Origin: Pseudomonas abietaniphila
GTDB taxonomy: Bacteria; Pseudomonadota; Gammaproteobacteria; Pseudomonadales; Pseudomonadaceae
DNA: 64,000 nucleotides
Assembly (NCBI RefSeq): GCF_039697315.1
Contig: NZ_CP155619.1
Location: 4,464,001-4,528,000 of the forward strand
Reading direction: 5' to 3'
The notes under the pieces are model-generated. The model had not been told where the DNA came from, searched no databases, and saw only the letters and a program-made list of their open reading frames with translations. Position 1 is the stretch's first letter, and each line of letters begins with the position of its first letter. A program made the position numbers and the translations under genes. Below, piece by piece: positions 11,701-27,614 of this stretch.

Positions 11701-12225
11701 GACCTGAAGCCGGCCCGCGACACTCAGACCGTTGCCGGGCTGATCATCGCGCTGCGCGTGATGAAGAACAAAAAGGGCGACAAGATGGGTTTCATCACCC
11801 TCGACGACCGTTCCGGCCGTATCGAGGCTTCTTTGTTTGCCGATTCGTTCCAGGCGGCTCAATCGCTGCTGCAGACAGACGCGATGGTCGTGGTGGAAGG
11901 CGAGGTCAGTTCGGACGACTTCTCCGGTGGCCTGCGTTTGCGCGCCAAACGGGTCATGAGTCTGGAAGAGGCGCGCACGGGCCTTGCCGAAAGTTTGCGC
12001 CTGACCGTGCATAGCGAGGCCCTCAAGGGCGATCGTCTACGCTGGCTGGGTGACCTGTGCAGGAAGCACCGGGGAGCGTGCCCGATCACGCTCGATTACA
12101 CCGGGCAGGAAGCCAAAGCGTTGCTGCAGTTTGGCGAGGCGTGGCGAATCGATCCCGCAGACAGCCTGATTCAGGCGTTGCGTGACCAGTTCGGACGAGA
12201 GAACGTCTTCCTGCAGTATCGCTAA
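8704..12225 (+). CDS. dnaE: DNA polymerase III alpha subunit
   Basis: This is the catalytic subunit of the replicative polymerase. The 1173-aa protein starts with a PHP domain ([10 protein letters not shown] near the N-terminus), followed by the C-family polymerase palm, where PDFDVDF carries the two catalytic aspartates (Asp403 and Asp405). Fingers and the beta-clamp-binding region come next. An OB fold lies near residues 1000-1090 ([16 protein letters not shown], then [15 protein letters not shown]). Length and order match DnaE1 of gammaproteobacteria. It is 71 bp downstream of rnhB, with a short promoter-sized gap. Confidence 0.98.
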   Translation: MPASFVHLRLHTEYSLVDGLVRVKPLVKALTAMNMPAVAVTDQNNLCSLVKFYKAAMGAGIKPICGADIWLAGRDRDAPLSRMSLLVMNPKGYLNLTELISRGFMHGQRNGLVVIEREWVAEASEGLIALSAAKEGEIGMALLGGNPSEADALLKEWMSVFPDRFYVEVQRTHRINDEEHLHAAVALAERHGAPLVATNDVRFIKQEDFEAHETRVCIGEGRALDDPRRSHNYSDQQYLKSAEEMAELFSDLPDALANTVEIAKRCNIEVKLGTHFLPNFPIPDGLTIDEYFRKVSFEGLEERLAVLWPKETTPNYEEKRQVYVDRLNFELDIIIQMGFPGYFLIVMDFIQWAKNNGVPVGPGRGSGAGSLVAYVQKITDLDPLQYDLLFERFLNPERVSMPDFDVDFCMDGRDRVIDYVAEKYGRNAVSQIITFGSMAAKAVVRDVARVQGKSYGLADRLSKMIPFEVGMTLEKAYEQEEILRDFLKTDEEGAEIWEMARKLEGVVRNVGKHAGGVVIAPTKLTDFAAIYCDEEGGGLVTQFDKDDVEAAGLVKFDFLGLRTLTIIDWAMKTINRDRAKVGEEPLDIAFIPLDDAPTYDLLQKAETTAVFQLESRGMKELIKKLKPDCLEDLIALVALFRPGPLQSGMVDDFINRKHGRAELSYPHVDYQYEGLKPVLAPTYGIILYQEQVMQIAQVMAGYTLGGADMLRRAMGKKKPEEMAKQRGGFIEGCKTNNIDPDLAGNIFDLVEKFAGYGFNKSHSAAYGLVSYQTAWLKKHYPAPFMAAVLSADMHNTDKVVTLIEEVRTMKLRLDAPDVNNSEFKFTVNDEGRIVYGLGAIKGVGEGPVEAITEARQAGPFKDLFDFCARIDLKRVNKRTLDGLIRSGALDRLGPFFFDEPKQYQANIDRNRGVLLASLEGAIQAAEQTARSHDSGHADLFGGLFVEADADVYANHRNAKEVTLKERLRGEKETLGLYLTGHPIDEYEGEIRRFARQRIVDLKPARDTQTVAGLIIALRVMKNKKGDKMGFITLDDRSGRIEASLFADSFQAAQSLLQTDAMVVVEGEVSSDDFSGGLRLRAKRVMSLEEARTGLAESLRLTVHSEALKGDRLRWLGDLCRKHRGACPITLDYTGQEAKALLQFGEAWRIDPADSLIQALRDQFGRENVFLQYR

Positions 12226-12233
12226 AAGCTGAT

Positions 12234-12283
12234 CTCGAATTTTAAACTCGACACTTTTAAGCTCGACCTTTTTAATCTCGACC
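12234..12283. repeat. Short tandem CTCGAC-T-rich repeats between dnaE and accA
   Basis: Three and a half imperfect units of 13-15 bp follow each other. Each starts CTCGA and continues with an A/T-rich run ending TTTTAAA, TTTTAAG or TTTTAAT, starting at 12234, 12247, 12262 and 12277. They lie directly after the dnaE stop. They form no strong hairpin and no function is known to me. Confidence 0.6.
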
Positions 12284-12364
12284 GCAAGACGCCAGATCCT
12301 TTATGGTATGGCGCTTACGGATCAACCGGCCGGCCTCTTGGCCGTCGACCCAAGACGGATGCCT

Positions 12365-13312
12365 ATGAACCCGAATTTTCTGGATTTCGAACAGCCGATT
12401 GCTGACCTGCAAGCCAAAATTGAAGAGCTGCGTCTGGTAGGCAATGACAACTCGCTGAACATCGGCGACGAGATCTCTCGACTGCAAGAGAAGAGCAATA
12501 CGCTCACCGAAAGCATTTTCGGCAACCTGACCAGTTGGCAGATCGCGCGCATGGCGCGTCATCCGCGTCGTCCGTACACTCTGGACTACATCGAACACAT
12601 CTTCACCGAATTCGACGAGCTACATGGTGATCGTCACTTCTCCGACGACGCGGCCATCGTGGGCGGTATCGCCCGCCTGGAAGATCAGCCGGTCATGGTG
12701 ATTGGTCATCAGAAAGGCCGTGAAGTGCGCGAAAAAGTGCGTCGCAACTTCGGCATGCCGCGCCCTGAGGGCTACCGCAAGGCGTGCCGTCTGATGGAAA
12801 TGGCAGAGCGCTTCAAGATGCCGATCCTGACGTTCATCGACACGCCGGGCGCCTATCCGGGCATCGACGCTGAAGAGCGTAACCAGAGCGAGGCGATCGC
12901 CTGGAACCTGCGCGTCATGGCACGTCTGAAGACTCCAATCATTGCCACCGTGATTGGTGAAGGCGGTTCGGGCGGTGCGTTGGCCATCGGCGTCTGCGAC
13001 CAGCTCAACATGCTGCAATACTCCACCTACGCGGTGATCTCGCCGGAAGGCTGCGCATCGATTCTGTGGAAGACCGCCGAGAAGGCGCCGGACGCTGCTG
13101 ACGCGATGGGCATCACTGCCGATCGTCTGAAGGGTCTGGGCATTGTCGACAAAGTGATAAGCGAGCCACTGGGCGGTGCACACCGTGATCCAGCGGCCGC
13201 TGCCGCATCGATCCGCGCAGAATTGAGCAGCCAGTTGGCGATGCTCAAGAAGTTCAACAACGACGAACTGCTGGCTCGCCGTTACGAGCGCTTGATGAGC
13301 TACGGCGTTTAA
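12365..13312 (+). CDS. accA: AccA acetyl-CoA carboxylase carboxyltransferase alpha
   Basis: This is the alpha subunit of the carboxyltransferase half of acetyl-CoA carboxylase, which makes malonyl-CoA for fatty-acid synthesis together with AccB, AccC and AccD. The 315-aa product begins [16 protein letters not shown], as in other Pseudomonas AccA proteins, so the ATG at 12365 is preferred over one two codons upstream and over the longer open frame. The crotonase-like core carries [12 protein letters not shown], the oxyanion-hole region. Length is normal. Confidence 0.97.
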   Translation: MNPNFLDFEQPIADLQAKIEELRLVGNDNSLNIGDEISRLQEKSNTLTESIFGNLTSWQIARMARHPRRPYTLDYIEHIFTEFDELHGDRHFSDDAAIVGGIARLEDQPVMVIGHQKGREVREKVRRNFGMPRPEGYRKACRLMEMAERFKMPILTFIDTPGAYPGIDAEERNQSEAIAWNLRVMARLKTPIIATVIGEGGSGGALAIGVCDQLNMLQYSTYAVISPEGCASILWKTAEKAPDAADAMGITADRLKGLGIVDKVISEPLGGAHRDPAAAAASIRAELSSQLAMLKKFNNDELLARRYERLMSYGV

Positions 13313-13378
13313 TCGAAGCGGGCCTCTCATCAAGGCCTGCATCGAGATCCGGCCAGCGTAACGCAGGGTTAAACCAGC

Positions 13379-14716
13379 ATGACCAGGCCGGACACCATCA
13401 GGAAAGAGTTATCCAAACGACTGCTGTCACGCCTTTCCACCTGGCGTGACGCAGCCGGTTGGCGCATTGCCTTCTCGGGTGGGCTCGATTCCACCGTTCT
13501 GTTGCACCTGCTGGCCGACCTGGCCCGGTACCATCGTCTTCCTCCTCTGAGCGCCATTCATGTTCATCACGGCTTGCAACCCGTTGCCGCGTCGTGGCCG
13601 GGGCATTGCCGCCAGATGTGTCAGATTCTGGGGGTGCCGTTTGAGGTCATCGAGGTTCAGGTGCGTCCGGGCGCAAGCCTTGAGCAGGCGGCGCGCGACG
13701 CCCGTTATGCCGCGTTCGATGAGGTGCTTCTCCCCGGTGAGGTGCTGCTGGCTGCACAGCACCGTGATGATCAAGCCGAAACCCTGATGTTCCGACTGCT
13801 GCGGGGCGCGGGCGTCAAAGGACTGGCCGCCATGCCTGCCCAACGGGTATTGGGCAGGGGCCATCTGTTTCGGCCGCTGCTGGATGAGCCGCGTGCGCTT
13901 CTTGAAGGCTATGCCAGGGAGCAAGGGCTGAGTTGGATCGAAGACCCCAGCAACAAAGACACTCGGTTTTCACGCAACTACTTGCGCAACGATGTGCTGC
14001 CGATGCTGACGGCACGCTGGCCGCAGGCGATCGCAAGCATCAATCGCAGTGCTGCGCATCTGGCGGAAGCCCAAGGACTGCTGGATGAATTGGCGTTGCA
14101 GGACCTGGCGCAAGCAGACACACCGTGCCCGTGGCCGTGGCTGGATGTGCCTTCACTGGAGCTGGCGCCGCTGGAGACACTGTCCGGCGCACGGCAACGC
14201 AATGCGCTACGTCACTGGCTCGGGCCGCTGACCCGTTTGCCGGACAGCGATCACTGGGCCGGCTGGGACTCGTTGCGCGATGCCGGGCCGGACGGTCGTC
14301 CGATCTGGCGGCTTGCGGATGGGCAGTTGCACCGCGCCGAAGGGCGCATCTGGTGGTTGTCGGGCATTTGGCTCAAGGATGTTGCAGGTTCGCAGCATTG
14401 GTCCACGGCGTCTCAGCCCTTGCACCTGCCGGGGAACGGCATGCTGGAAATTCTCGGTGAAATCCCTCGGGGCGGCTTGCATGTCCACTACCGGCAAGGC
14501 GGCGAAATCGTCGATGTGCCCGATCGGGGACGAAGGGATCTCAAGCGGCTGCTCAACGAAAAGGGCGTTCCGGTCTTTCTGCGCGGCCGATTGCCGCTGT
14601 TGTACCGCGGCGAGCAGCTGCTGGCCGTTGCCAACCTGCCGGGACTGGAGGCCGACCCCCGTGGTGACTGGCGATTGCATTGGCAACCACCGACGAATGA
14701 CCACAGTTTGAGATGA
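13379..14716 (+). CDS. tilS: TilS tRNA(Ile)-lysidine synthetase
   Basis: This enzyme attaches lysine to C34 of the tRNA-Ile with CAU anticodon, turning it into an AUA reader. The 445-aa product has the PP-loop ATP-binding motif SGGLDSTV at residues 33-40, the N-terminal N-type ATP-PPase domain to about residue 220, and the C-terminal substrate-recognition domain (VPDRGRRDLKRLLNEKGVP). It sits between accA and pyrG as in other pseudomonads. Confidence 0.96.
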   Translation: MTRPDTIRKELSKRLLSRLSTWRDAAGWRIAFSGGLDSTVLLHLLADLARYHRLPPLSAIHVHHGLQPVAASWPGHCRQMCQILGVPFEVIEVQVRPGASLEQAARDARYAAFDEVLLPGEVLLAAQHRDDQAETLMFRLLRGAGVKGLAAMPAQRVLGRGHLFRPLLDEPRALLEGYAREQGLSWIEDPSNKDTRFSRNYLRNDVLPMLTARWPQAIASINRSAAHLAEAQGLLDELALQDLAQADTPCPWPWLDVPSLELAPLETLSGARQRNALRHWLGPLTRLPDSDHWAGWDSLRDAGPDGRPIWRLADGQLHRAEGRIWWLSGIWLKDVAGSQHWSTASQPLHLPGNGMLEILGEIPRGGLHVHYRQGGEIVDVPDRGRRDLKRLLNEKGVPVFLRGRLPLLYRGEQLLAVANLPGLEADPRGDWRLHWQPPTNDHSLR

Positions 14717-14963
14717 GAGCCCGTTTCCGGTAGACTACGCTCCCTTCTTGATACAGCTTCTGTCGATCCTTTCGGAACGACGCAAGTTGCCGATTACCAG
14801 CCAGTCTTTACTGGGCGATTCTCAAAATGTGGCGAGCAATGGACAGGTCCGATTTCGACCAGTCGTTTTCAGCGCGGCAATTTCAGAACTGCATCGTGAG
14901 ATTTGCAGGTCATCGGGGGCTTCGGCCTTCCTTCGCTTTCCCCGGCGGCTCTGACCGCTTTAA

Positions 14964-17478
<2,515 letters not shown>

Positions 17479-17512
17479 AAACCTGCTTCACCGGCATCGA
17501 GCCCTCCGGTAG

Positions 17513-18937
<1,425 letters not shown>

Positions 18938-19013
18938 TTGCAAGATGGTAAAAAGGCAGCAGGCGCGGTAGGGCATTTCGTTAAATGCGATTGATCCTGA
19001 CGCCCTGATCCAT

Positions 19014-19035
19014 GAGCCCGGTGACCACCGGGCTC
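19014..19035 (+). terminator. Hairpin between eno and ftsB
   Basis: An inverted repeat (GAGCCCGGT / ACCGGGCTC, 9 bp) lies downstream of eno. The following bases are only weakly T-rich, so it may be an inefficient terminator. Confidence 0.5.
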
Positions 19036-19094
19036 TTGGTCATTTGAAATGGTCGGTTTTGCTGTCTTTCTCCACCGGGTAACAGATATTCACA

Positions 19095-19373
19095 ATGCGC
19101 AGTCCTAACTGGTTGTTCCTCGTTCTGCTCTTGCTGCTCGCTGGCTTGCAATACCGCCTATGGGTGGGCAATGGCAGCCTTGCGCAGGTGGCCAGTCTGA
19201 CCCAGCAAATCGCCGATCAACACGCCGAAAACGACGCCTTGCTCGAGCGTAACCGGGTCCTTGACGCGGAGGTGCTGGAGCTGAAGAAAGGTCTGGAAAC
19301 CGTCGAAGAGCGAGCCCGTCATGAGCTGGGCATGGTCAAGGACGGCGAGACCCTTTATCAGTTGGCACAGTGA
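19095..19373 (+). CDS. ftsB: Cell division protein FtsB
   Basis: This small bitopic divisome protein acts in the FtsQLB complex. The 92-aa product has a short cytoplasmic N-terminus, one membrane helix (about residues 6-22, WLFLVLLLLLAGLQ) and a coiled coil (about 28-75, rich in Leu, Gln and Glu heptads), then the conserved ARHELGMVKDGE tail. Position between eno and ispD is the standard one. No typing conflict. Confidence 0.95.
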   Translation: MRSPNWLFLVLLLLLAGLQYRLWVGNGSLAQVASLTQQIADQHAENDALLERNRVLDAEVLELKKGLETVEERARHELGMVKDGETLYQLAQ

Positions 19374-19383
19374 CGTTGGCGTA

Positions 19384-20094
19384 ATGACTCAATCCCTTCC
19401 TGCCTTCTGGGCAGTGATTCCCGCAGCGGGTGTAGGTGCCCGTATGGCGGCAGACCGTCCCAAGCAATACCTGCAACTGGGCGGACTCACCATTCTTGAA
19501 CACAGCCTGCTTTGTTTTCTCGATCATCCCCGACTCAAGGGATTGGTGATCAGTCTGGCTGTGGACGATCCTTATTGGCCGACCTTGCCCTGTGCCCTGG
19601 ATTCGCGAATCCAGCAGGTCGCGGGCGGCAAGGAACGTGCTGATTCGGTCCTCAACGCGTTGCTTCATTTGCATGCCAACGGCGCGGACGACAATGACTG
19701 GGTGCTGGTGCACGATGCCGCGCGGCCGAATCTTGCGCGCTCGGACCTGGACAACCTGCTCAGTGAGCTGAAGGACGATCCCGTTGGCGGCTTGCTGGCA
19801 GTGCCTGCCAAAGACACCCTGAAACGCGCGGACGCCAATGGCCGGGTCACGGAAACCGTGGATCGCAGTCTGATCTGGCAAGCCTACACGCCACAGATGT
19901 TTCGTCTTGGCGCGCTGCACCGGGCGCTGGCGGACAGTCTGGTGTCCAATGTCTCGATCACCGACGAAGCGTCGGCCATCGAATGGGCGGGGCAGTCGCC
20001 ACGCTTGATCGAGGGGCGGGCGGATAACATCAAGGTCACACGGCCGGAAGACCTTGAGTGGCTGCGGCAGCGGCGTGGCGAGTTCGTACGCTGA
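19384..20094 (+). CDS. ispD: IspD 2-C-methylerythritol 4-phosphate cytidylyltransferase
   Basis: This MEP-pathway enzyme makes CDP-methylerythritol from MEP and CTP. The 236-aa Rossmann-type nucleotidyltransferase carries the N-terminal CTP-binding motif AVIPAAGVGARMAADRPKQ and the conserved VHDAARP. The ATG at 19384 follows the ftsB stop by about 10 nt; a longer in-frame start lies inside ftsB. The partner ispF is displaced to 23456, with the lysR/adhC/fghA block in between. Confidence 0.96.
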   Translation: MTQSLPAFWAVIPAAGVGARMAADRPKQYLQLGGLTILEHSLLCFLDHPRLKGLVISLAVDDPYWPTLPCALDSRIQQVAGGKERADSVLNALLHLHANGADDNDWVLVHDAARPNLARSDLDNLLSELKDDPVGGLLAVPAKDTLKRADANGRVTETVDRSLIWQAYTPQMFRLGALHRALADSLVSNVSITDEASAIEWAGQSPRLIEGRADNIKVTRPEDLEWLRQRRGEFVR

Positions 20095-20128
20095 TCAGAC
20101 CTGCTGCTACGGGTTGTACGCGCAGACT

Positions 20129-20283
20129 CCTGTAGGAGCGTGGCTTGTCCCGCGATTGGCTGCGAAGCAGTCGTGAAACCAGGCGCATTGGCCGTACCAG
20201 ATACACCGCGCGTACAGGGTTTACGACGACTTCGGTCGGGCGCCACCCCGGCGCGATCGCGGGACAAGCCACGCTCCTACAGG
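20129..20283. repeat. REP doublet (REPIN-like) inverted repeat
   Basis: Two perfect 28-nt arms (20129-20156 and 20256-20283) are exact reverse complements of each other and contain GTAGGAGCG and CTTGTCCCGCGA. This is the Pseudomonas REP type. The 99-bp spacer has a second, imperfect inverted repeat (GCGAAGCAGTCG... and ...CGACGACTTCG). It lies between the convergent ends of ispD and the lysR-type gene, a common place for REP elements. Confidence 0.88.
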
Positions 20284-20297
20284 GTACGCGTAGCGCT

Positions 20298-21191
20298 TCA
20301 TCGGTATTCCGGCCGCAACGCCAACCCCGCTTTCAGATAATCCACCAGCTTCCTGACCTTGGGCGACAAGTGCCTTTGCTGCGGGTACAGCGCCCACACC
20401 GCGGTATTCGGCGGCTGCTGGGCATCGAGCAGCGATACCAAAGCCCCGCTTTTAAGGTGCTCAAGCACGTAATAGTCCGGCAACTGACACAAGCCCACGC
20501 CGAGTAGCGCCGCATCCAGCACCGCCTGTCCGCTGTTACAGCGCCAGTTTCCGTGGACGCGTTGCGAAAATTCCTTGCCGTTCTGTTGCAGCAACCAGCT
20601 GTCGGAGCTGCCGATCAGACAGTTATGGCGGCTCAACTCCGACACGCTGTGCGGTCGGCCATAGCGTTCCAGGTAAGAAGGCGATGCGCACAGGTACATG
20701 CGGCGGGGTGCCAGGCGCGCGGCGACCAGTCTGGATTCCTGCAAGCGACCTAGGCGGATCGCCAGATCCATGCCTTCATGCACCAGATCCAGCGTGTTGT
20801 TGGTCAATTCGATGTCGACCCGCAGTTGTGGGTATTCATCCATGAAGCGCGACACCAGTGGCGCAATGAACCGCTCCCCATAGGCGACCGCGCAGGTCAT
20901 GCGCAGCAGGCCCTTGGGCTCACTGGTCAGATCACCCACGGCCCTTAACGCCTCTTCACGCCCATCCTGCAAACGCTGGCAATGATGCAAGAACGTTTGA
21001 CCGGCTTCGGTCAGGGCGACCTTGCGCGTGCTTCGGTAGAGCAAGCGTGTCTGCAAACGTTCTTCCAAACGCGCGATCTGCCGACTGATGTGCGACGAAG
21101 AGACGCCCAGCCGCTCGGCGGCGGCGGTGAATTGACCGCACTCCGCCACAGCGACGAACTCATCCAGACCTTCCCAGCGATTGGCGTACAT
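20298..21191 (-). CDS. LysR-family transcriptional regulator
   Basis: The 297-aa protein has an N-terminal winged helix-turn-helix (about residues 8-66, AVAECGQFTAAAERLGVSSSHISRQ split across the helices) and a C-terminal type 2 periplasmic-binding-like effector domain (about 90-295). It is divergently transcribed from adhC, with about 100 bp between the starts, so it may control adhC-fghA and itself. That is inferred from position only; the inducer is unknown. Confidence 0.9.
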   Translation of the reverse strand: MYANRWEGLDEFVAVAECGQFTAAAERLGVSSSHISRQIARLEERLQTRLLYRSTRKVALTEAGQTFLHHCQRLQDGREEALRAVGDLTSEPKGLLRMTCAVAYGERFIAPLVSRFMDEYPQLRVDIELTNNTLDLVHEGMDLAIRLGRLQESRLVAARLAPRRMYLCASPSYLERYGRPHSVSELSRHNCLIGSSDSWLLQQNGKEFSQRVHGNWRCNSGQAVLDAALLGVGLCQLPDYYVLEHLKSGALVSLLDAQQPPNTAVWALYPQQRHLSPKVRKLVDYLKAGLALRPEYR

Positions 21192-21240
21192 CGATTATCC
21201 CTGCACAGCATTAATGTTTTGCTTTTGCATGGATTATTAA

Positions 21241-22407
<1,167 letters not shown>

Positions 22408-22411
22408 AAGC

Positions 22412-22495
22412 AGCCCCAAGCTGCAAGCCGTCAGCTGCAAGCAAGAGCGCCGCGTTCTCTTGCAGCTTGAGGCTTGGAGCTTACAGCTGGGAGTT
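22412..22495. repeat. AGCTGCAAGC-type inverted repeat between adhC and fghA
   Basis: Several copies of AGCTGCAAGC and its complement (GCTTGCAGCT-like) form a long imperfect hairpin around 22430-22480. Such AGCTTCAAGCTGCAAGC-like elements are common in Pseudomonas intergenic regions. It lies just before the fghA ribosome-binding site. Confidence 0.6.
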
Positions 22496-22500
22496 CGACT

Positions 22501-23346
22501 TTGAGCCTGGAAAATCTTTCATGCCAGAAAAGCTTCGGCGGCTGGCATAAGCGCTACAAACATCACTCCGACGTACTGGGTTGCGACATGGTGTTCGCCG
22601 TTTATCTGCCGCCTCAGGCAGAGCAGGGCGGCAAGCTTCCCGTGGTTTACTGGCTCTCGGGCCTGACCTGTACCGACGAAAACTTCATGCAGAAGGCCGG
22701 CGCGCAACGCATTGCGGCCGAGCTGGGGCTGATCATCGTTGCGCCGGACACCAGTCCGCGTGGCGCCGATGTGCCGGGCGATCCGGACAACGCCTATGAC
22801 TTCGGTCTTGGCGCAGGCTTCTACCTCAATGCCACGCAGCAACCGTGGGCGCGCCACTACCGCATGTACGATTACGTGGTCAGCGAGCTTCCGGCGCTGA
22901 TCGAAGCGCATTTCCCCGCGTCGGACAAGCGCAGCGTCAGCGGCCATTCGATGGGTGGGCATGGCGCGCTGGTCTGTGCATTGCGCAACCCTGGGCGCTA
23001 CCAGTCGGTGTCTGCGTTTTCGCCGATCAGCAACCCTATGGATTGCCCGTGGGGCCAGAAAGCGTTCTCGCGTTATCTGGGCGAAGACCGCTCGCGCTGG
23101 CGCGAGTGGGATGCCAGCGTGCTGATCGCTGAAGCGCAGGAGCGTTTGCCGTTGCTGGTGGATCAGGGGGATCGTGACGACTTCCTCGCCAATCAACTCA
23201 AGCCCCAATCACTGGTTCAAGCGGCGAAAGCCGTGGGTCATCCGCTGGAGTTGCGCATGCAGCCCGGTTACGACCACAGCTATTACTTCATCGCCAGCTT
23301 CATCGAAGATCACCTGCGCTATCACGCAGCGGCATTGGCGGGCTGA
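22501..23346 (+). CDS. fghA: S-formylglutathione hydrolase
   Basis: This serine hydrolase releases formate and glutathione from S-formylglutathione, the second step of formaldehyde detoxification after AdhC. The 281-aa alpha/beta-hydrolase has the nucleophile elbow SGHSMGG with Ser150, and the acid and base in [10 protein letters not shown] and GYDHSYYF. The start is TTG at 22501: it follows GGGAG at 7 nt and gives the family-typical N-terminus [13 protein letters not shown]. An earlier TTG at 22474 lies in the repeat and is unlikely. Confidence 0.95.
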   Translation: MSLENLSCQKSFGGWHKRYKHHSDVLGCDMVFAVYLPPQAEQGGKLPVVYWLSGLTCTDENFMQKAGAQRIAAELGLIIVAPDTSPRGADVPGDPDNAYDFGLGAGFYLNATQQPWARHYRMYDYVVSELPALIEAHFPASDKRSVSGHSMGGHGALVCALRNPGRYQSVSAFSPISNPMDCPWGQKAFSRYLGEDRSRWREWDASVLIAEAQERLPLLVDQGDRDDFLANQLKPQSLVQAAKAVGHPLELRMQPGYDHSYYFIASFIEDHLRYHAAALAG

Positions 23347-23455
23347 CGCCATGGCATTCAATCGCAATCCGGCAACGTGCAATTGAGTGCCATCAGGCCC
23401 TAATGTCCGACAAAGTAGGTAGAATCACGCCCTGACTTTTTCAGGGCGTTTTTTT

Positions 23456-23929
23456 ATGCGTATTGGCCACGGCTACGATGTGCACCGTTTCGCTGAGGGC
23501 GACTTCATTACCTTGGGTGGGGTGCGTATCGCGCACAAGTTTGGGCTGCTCGCTCATTCCGATGGCGATGTCCTGCTGCACGCCTTGAGCGACGCCTTGC
23601 TGGGCGCGGCGGCGCTCGGTGACATCGGCAAGCATTTTCCTGACACCGACCCGCAATTCAAGGGCGCGGACAGTCGCGTCTTGCTGCGCCATGTTCTGAA
23701 ACAGGTGCAGGCCAAAGGCTGGAAGGTTGGCAACGTCGACGCCACCATCGTAGCCCAGGCCCCTAAAATGGCGCCCCACATCGACACCATGCGCGCGTTG
23801 ATTGCCGAAGACCTGCAAGTCGACCTCGATCAGGTCAACGTCAAAGCCACCACCACCGAGAAGCTGGGGTTTACCGGCCGTGAAGAAGGCATCGCGGTTC
23901 ATGCCGTCGCGCTGTTGATTGCCGCATGA
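23456..23929 (+). CDS. ispF: IspF 2-C-methyl-D-erythritol 2,4-cyclodiphosphate synthase
   Basis: This enzyme cyclises CDP-ME-2-phosphate in the MEP isoprenoid pathway. The 157-aa product starts [12 protein letters not shown], where the Asp and His bind zinc, and contains [29 protein letters not shown], read in two blocks. Its upstream gap has a hairpin with GCCCTGA / TCAGGGC around 23429-23448. The stop overlaps the truD start by 4 nt. Confidence 0.97.
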   Translation: MRIGHGYDVHRFAEGDFITLGGVRIAHKFGLLAHSDGDVLLHALSDALLGAAALGDIGKHFPDTDPQFKGADSRVLLRHVLKQVQAKGWKVGNVDATIVAQAPKMAPHIDTMRALIAEDLQVDLDQVNVKATTTEKLGFTGREEGIAVHAVALLIAA

Positions 23930-24971
23930 CCGAGTTCGAACTTCTGGGCCCCAGAGCCTATGGCGATGCGTTGGGCACCGCAGTGCTTAAAGCGACGGCC
24001 GAAGATTTCCAGGTGGATGAGGTGCTGGACATTCCGCTGTCTGGTGACGGCGAGCATCTGTGGTTGTGGGTTGAAAAACGTGGTTTGAACACCGAAGAAG
24101 CGGCGCGACGTCTGGCCAAGGCGGCTGGCGTTCCGTTGCGCACGGTCAGTTATGCCGGTTTGAAGGACCGTCAGGCGCTGACTCGGCAGTGGTTCAGCAT
24201 TCAACTGCCGGGCAAGGCCGATCCGCAGATGGCGGCGGCCGAGAACGATAGCCTCAAGATTCTCGACAGCAAGCGGCACAAGCGCAAACTGCAGCGCGGC
24301 GCCCATGCTGCCAACGGCTTTACGTTGCGTCTGACGCAGTTGCAGGCTGAGAAGGCTGAACTGGATGCGCGCCTTGAAGCGATCAAGCTCGGCGGGATTC
24401 CCAATTATTTCGGCGCTCAGCGGTTCGGTCATGAGGGCGGGAACGTCGGTGAGGCGCGGCATTACGCTGAGCGTCAGGCCCTGCCGGAACAGCGTAATGT
24501 GCGGTCGCGCCTGCTTTCCACGGCGCGCAGCTACCTGTTCAATCGAGTGCTGGCCGAGCGCGTTGCCAATGGCACCTGGAACAAGGCGCAAGTAGGCGAT
24601 TTGCTGGCATTTACCGACAGTCGCAGCTTTTTCCCGGCGGGAGAGGCCGAGTGCACGGACCCGCGTCTGGCGATTCTCGATCTGCACCCGACCGGGCCGC
24701 AGTGGGGCGAGGGCGATTCGCCTGCGGGCGGTGCCACGGCAGCGCTCGAAAACACGGTCGCCCAAAGCGAGTCGTCGCTCTGTAACTGGTTGATAAAAGC
24801 GGGAATGGAACACGAACGTCGCATCCTGCGACTGCCCATCGGGCGGTTGACGTGGCATTATCCCGAGCCTGACATTCTGCAACTGGAATTCGTCCTGCCG
24901 GCCGGATGCTTCGCCACCGCACTGGTGCGCGAACTCGTCGATCTGGCGCCCGCGGGACAGACGGACAGCTC

Positions 24972-24984
<13 letters not shown>
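23926..24984 (+). CDS. truD: TruD tRNA pseudouridine(13) synthase
   Basis: This enzyme converts U13 of tRNA-Glu to pseudouridine. The 352-aa product has the catalytic aspartate in YAGLKDRQA (about residue 80) and the TruD insertion domain in the middle. It overlaps ispF by 4 nt at the start and surE by 13 nt at the end, which supports one operon ispF-truD-surE-pcm. Confidence 0.96.
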
Positions 24985-26398
<1,414 letters not shown>

Positions 26399-26589
26399 CC
26401 ACTGTTTTGCAGCTGCAATGAATTCCGTGAGGCGCCGCCTGTCTACAGGCTGGCGATTTGCGATGAGGGTATTACCCGCCCGCTGAATGTCGTTATGAAC
26501 ACTTTTGTAACCAGTTTTTTCATGGCTGTCCGTCATCATCTCGACACAATGGGCAGCTTTAATTCAGTCACCAGTAAAGGGAGTGGCGG

Positions 26590-27510
26590 GTGAGTCTCAC
26601 AGTCATTCGGCAGCGTACGTCTTCAACAAGCTTTCCACGTCTGGTGATTGGCATTGCCCTGAGTGTCCTTCTGGTTGGCTGCTCCAGCGCACCTTCGGGC
26701 GGCGTGCGCGTTGTTGATCGCAACAACGGCAAGCCGGCAGCACCGACCCGTCAACCGGTTACCACCGGCCAGTACGTCGTTAAACGTGGCGACACTCTTT
26801 TCTCGATCGCATTCCGTTACGGCTGGGACTGGAAGGCGCTGGCTGCCCGTAACAATATCCCGGAGCCCTACACGATCCACGTCGGTCAGGCGATTCGCTT
26901 CGACGGGCGTTCAAATTCAACATCCACTGCCGTCGCGGATGCACCTGTGGTTGTCCCTCAAGCGGCGACCGGTGGCGCTACGAGTAGCACGACAACCAAT
27001 TCCAGTTCACCTTCCGGCTCGTTGAAGACCACCGTTATTACACGGCCTGTGGGTGCAACTTCAGGTAGTGCGGCAACCCCTGGCACTGCCCCGATAACTA
27101 CGCCGGTCAACACGCCTGTCGTGACAGGAGCGCGTTCAGCCAGTGGTTGGGGATGGCCAACGAGCGGTGTTTTGATCAGTAAATTTTCTTCAAACGGTAG
27201 TTTGAATAAAGGAATTGATATCGCCGGAGATTTGGGACAGCCTGTTTTGGCCGCGTCTGATGGTTCAGTGGTCTACGCCGGGAGTGGTTTAAGGGGCTAC
27301 GGCGAGTTAGTAATCATCAAACACAGCGATACCTACGTCAGTGCTTACGGTCACAACCGTAGGCTGCTGGTTCGGGAGGGGCAACAGGTCAAGGCAGGGC
27401 AGACAATTGCCGAGATGGGTTCCACGGGGACTGACCGGGTGAAACTGCATTTTGAGATTCGCCGTCAGGGTAAGCCTGTTGATCCGCTGGAATTTTTGCC
27501 ACGTCGTTGA
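26590..27510 (+). CDS. nlpD: NlpD-type lipoprotein with LysM and M23 domains
   Basis: This outer-membrane lipoprotein activates a septal amidase during cell separation. The 306-aa precursor starts with GTG and has a lipobox LLVGC near residue 31. A LysM domain follows (about 62-105, YVVKRGDTLFSIAFRYG), then a Ser/Thr/Pro-rich linker, then an M23-like domain (about 205-305). The M23 zinc site is degenerate: GIDIAG replaces the usual HxGxD, as known for NlpD-type activators. In this genus the rpoS promoter usually lies in or near nlpD; an unusually A/T-rich patch at 27175-27230 is compatible with that. Confidence 0.93.
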   Translation: MSLTVIRQRTSSTSFPRLVIGIALSVLLVGCSSAPSGGVRVVDRNNGKPAAPTRQPVTTGQYVVKRGDTLFSIAFRYGWDWKALAARNNIPEPYTIHVGQAIRFDGRSNSTSTAVADAPVVVPQAATGGATSSTTTNSSSPSGSLKTTVITRPVGATSGSAATPGTAPITTPVNTPVVTGARSASGWGWPTSGVLISKFSSNGSLNKGIDIAGDLGQPVLAASDGSVVYAGSGLRGYGELVIIKHSDTYVSAYGHNRRLLVREGQQVKAGQTIAEMGSTGTDRVKLHFEIRRQGKPVDPLEFLPRR

Positions 27511-27614
27511 TCAGTTACCAGCCTGTTCCTGCCGTAGAGGGGACAGGCTCAAGTGTGGCCAAGGAAGAAGGCGCCACTGGAGCTTGAGGTCGAACTCACC
27601 AAAGGACTATAACA

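Noticed and set aside
8725..12012. Very long minus-strand frame (1095 codons) opposite dnaE
   Set aside because: dnaE is certain on the plus strand. High third-position G/C in this genome leaves long antisense frames open; the translation has no recognisable motif.
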